Part shown: piece after piece, positions 14,237 through 15,488 of the stretch
Layout of the letters: every line of letters starts with the position of its first letter
How positions within the stretch are numbered: the stretch's first letter is position 1
Origin: Bacillota bacterium
GTDB taxonomy: Bacteria > Bacillota > Clostridia > Lachnospirales > Bianqueaceae
Length of the DNA stretch: 15,488 bases
Direction of reading: 5' to 3'
NCBI GenBank assembly: GCA_017467985.1
Contig: JAFUJY010000303.1
Span: forward strand, 1-15,488
The notes under the pieces: model-generated
The model's database searches: none
The model's input: only the letters and a program-made list of their open reading frames with translations
What the model was told of the DNA's origin: nothing
Program-made: the position numbers and the translations under genes

Positions 14237-14539
14237 TTATCTGCCAATGGTCATGGAAATACTACGCTCGGTGCCGGCATCGGGGGCGGCAATCACGGTG
14301 GAAGCTGTACACTTCCCCAGGCCCTTAGCAGCAGCCAGGGCAGCCTCCATTGCAGCTTGTACATCAGCCACGGAACCACGCATCTTCACACATGCTCCGG
14401 ATTTTAAACGGTTACGTTCTACACTCTGAATGCGGACATTGGCAGCCTTAGCAGCAGCATCCAGCGCTACATAACAAGCCAACAGACCGTCTAACTCGAA
14501 AATACCGATCGCCTGACCGGTGTAATTAGTATCTGCCAT
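14237..14539 (-). CDS. Bacterial microcompartment shell protein (BMC-H), first of a pair
   Basis: A 100-residue BMC-domain protein: GQAIGIFELDGLLACYVALD, then AAAKAANVRIQSVE with the edge lysine K31, the variant pore loop RNRLKSGA (42-49), and VKMRGSVADVQAAMEAALAA. The C-terminal part (TVIAAPDAGTERSISMTIGR) lacks the usual P-x-P-HEDV-type ending. The frame opens 28 codons further upstream, but AAGGAG sits 8 bases before the ATG at 14539, the protein then matches family length, and the longer start would precede the promoter. It lies 15 bases from its partner. No aldehyde dehydrogenase, lyase or other encapsulated enzyme is visible, so cargo and pathway are unknown. Confidence 0.9.
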   Translation of the reverse strand: MADTNYTGQAIGIFELDGLLACYVALDAAAKAANVRIQSVERNRLKSGACVKMRGSVADVQAAMEAALAAAKGLGKCTASTVIAAPDAGTERSISMTIGR

Positions 14540-14567
14540 AGCAGTTTCTCCTTCATTCACCAAGATC

Positions 14568-14623
14568 GGACACTTCTGTCCATGTTCATATCTAGTATAC
14601 CACAGAGAGCCAGGATGGCGCAA
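14568..14623 (-). promoter_or_regulatory. Promoter of the BMC pair with leader hairpin
   Basis: On the minus strand: TTGCGC (14618-14623), 18-base spacer, and an extended -10 TGG-TATACT (hexamer at 14594-14599). The early leader contains GGACA-GAAG-TGTCC (14568-14581 on plus coordinates), which may be an operator or a small RNA hairpin. Confidence 0.65.
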
Positions 14624-14654
14624 GGTTTTTCTGCATTTTATAGGGCGGTTTTTG

Positions 14655-14683
14655 TTGACAGTTGGGAAATAGTGTGTTATGAT
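14655..14683 (+). promoter_or_regulatory. Sigma-A promoter of the deoxyhypusine-synthase-like gene
   Basis: TTGACA (14655-14660), 17-base spacer, and TATGAT (14678-14683) preceded by an extended-10 TG. The leader to the ATG at 14720 is about 30 bases. Confidence 0.82.
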
Positions 14684-14719
14684 TTGGTAAAATAACTTTA
14701 CTAAAAGGAGCGCATAATC

Positions 14720-15488
14720 ATGGCATTATTTCATCCTGAACAATTTGATTTTAACGGTTTAAAGACCTTCGACGCCAATGAGCGAGTGAATTTGGTTCGT
14801 ATTGATAATTTATATAATCTGACGGATCCGGAGCCGGATTTTCACAGTCCGGAACTGGAGGCGGTATGTGAGAAGATTTTGGAAGCTCGCAAGAATGGTC
14901 GTCCGGTGATTATGTTTTATGGTGCCCATGTAATTAAGTGTGGGCTGTCCCGGTATTTGATTGATCTGGTAAAGCGCGGCTTGGTGACACATCTGGCCTC
15001 CAACGGTGCAGGCAGTATCCATGATTTTGAACTGGCATATCTGGGGGGAACCTCTGAACATGTGCCCACTGCCATTGAGGACGGTTCCTTTGGTATGTGG
15101 GAGCAGACTGGTCGCTGGATGAATGAGGCCTTAATTGAAGGTTATGAAAAGGGATATGGTTACGGCGAGGCACTGGCCCATTATGTGGATGAGCATCCGG
15201 AGCGGTTCCCTTATAAGGAGGACTGCGTATTTTATAACGCATATATGAATGGGGTCCCTGTTACATATCATACCACCATGGGGACAGACATTATTGATGA
15301 GCATCCCATTGCGGATTTCCGTGCTAAGGGTACCACCAGCGGTGTGGACTTTAAGTATTTTGTAAATGCCACCAAGGATTTGGAAGGGGGCGTGTTCTTG
15401 AATGTGGGTTCAGCCATCACCGGACCGGAGGTGTTCCTGAAGGCCATTTCCATCGTGCGTAACAAGGGTTATATGACCCGAGTATTTA
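14720..15488 (+). CDS. Deoxyhypusine-synthase-like protein, 3' part cut by window edge
   Basis: The frame is open from ATG 14720 to the right edge, 256 codons, with AAAGGAG (14704-14710) 9 bases upstream. It starts MALFHPEQFDFNGLKT. The most telling stretch is RPVIMFYGAHVIKCGLSRYL (61-80), then THLASNGAGSIHDFELAYLG (90-109), GTSEHV and DGSFGMWEQTGRWMNEA. The NGAG-x-IHD motif and overall layout resemble deoxyhypusine-synthase-type Rossmann proteins that bind NAD. Bacteria do not make hypusine in the eukaryotic way, and the family in bacteria is mostly uncharacterised or acts on polyamine chemistry, so I do not assign a reaction. It is divergent from the microcompartment pair across 180 bases. 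Confidence 0.62.
   Translation, partial: MALFHPEQFDFNGLKTFDANERVNLVRIDNLYNLTDPEPDFHSPELEAVCEKILEARKNGRPVIMFYGAHVIKCGLSRYLIDLVKRGLVTHLASNGAGSIHDFELAYLGGTSEHVPTAIEDGSFGMWEQTGRWMNEALIEGYEKGYGYGEALAHYVDEHPERFPYKEDCVFYNAYMNGVPVTYHTTMGTDIIDEHPIADFRAKGTTSGVDFKYFVNATKDLEGGVFLNVGSAITGPEVFLKAISIVRNKGYMTRVF

Overview
The window looks like chromosomal DNA from an anaerobic, carbohydrate-fermenting gut Firmicute of the class Clostridia, probably an Oscillospiraceae or Lachnospiraceae relative. This is inferred from gene content (GH2 and GH43 glycosidases, an Rpn/PD-(D/E)XK nuclease, a MetH-activation-like protein, an ESS-family glutamate transporter, microcompartment shell genes), strong GGAGG-type ribosome sites and sigma-A promoters with 17-bp spacers. 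No rRNA, tRNA or other species marker is present, so genus is not claimed. Coding density is high, no stretch over 300 bases lacks a gene, and no IS element, prophage or CRISPR array was seen.

Layout. Positions 1-1184 (minus) hold the first ~394 codons of a GH2 glycosidase, cut by the window edge at its acid/base motif. It is divergent from an AraC-family regulator (1316-2086), and the 131-bp gap carries a promoter for each plus candidate operator repeats. A possible 58-aa ORF and then an Rpn-type nuclease (2330-3262) follow. The nuclease converges on a minus-strand gene (3349-5283) with N-terminal ankyrin repeats fused to a GH43 glycosidase; a bidirectional terminator separates them. Divergent from that gene is a four-gene operon (5504-9969): diaminopimelate decarboxylase (lysA), a YdcF/DUF218 membrane protein, ammonia-dependent asparagine synthetase (asnA) and a membrane-anchored M20 peptidase, joined by ATGA overlaps or a 16-bp gap. 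Next is a two-gene unit of a second GH43 protein and a MetH-activation-domain-like protein (10078-11692). It is followed by an ESS-family sodium:glutamate symporter (11814-13253), whose promoter is embedded in the terminator-like hairpin of the preceding unit. A BrnT/BrnA toxin-antitoxin pair (13353-13856) then converges on a minus-strand pair of BMC-H shell genes (13931-14539). Divergent from these is the first 256 codons of a deoxyhypusine-synthase-like gene that runs off the right edge.

How the parts relate. The left half and the 10-kb unit handle plant or host glycans: one GH2 and two GH43 enzymes, none with a signal peptide, so they probably act in the cytoplasm on imported oligosaccharides. 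The lysA operon joins lysine/asparagine biosynthesis to peptide handling and an envelope protein. The two most unusual items are the ankyrin-GH43 fusion and the shell-only microcompartment pair with no encapsulated enzyme in view.
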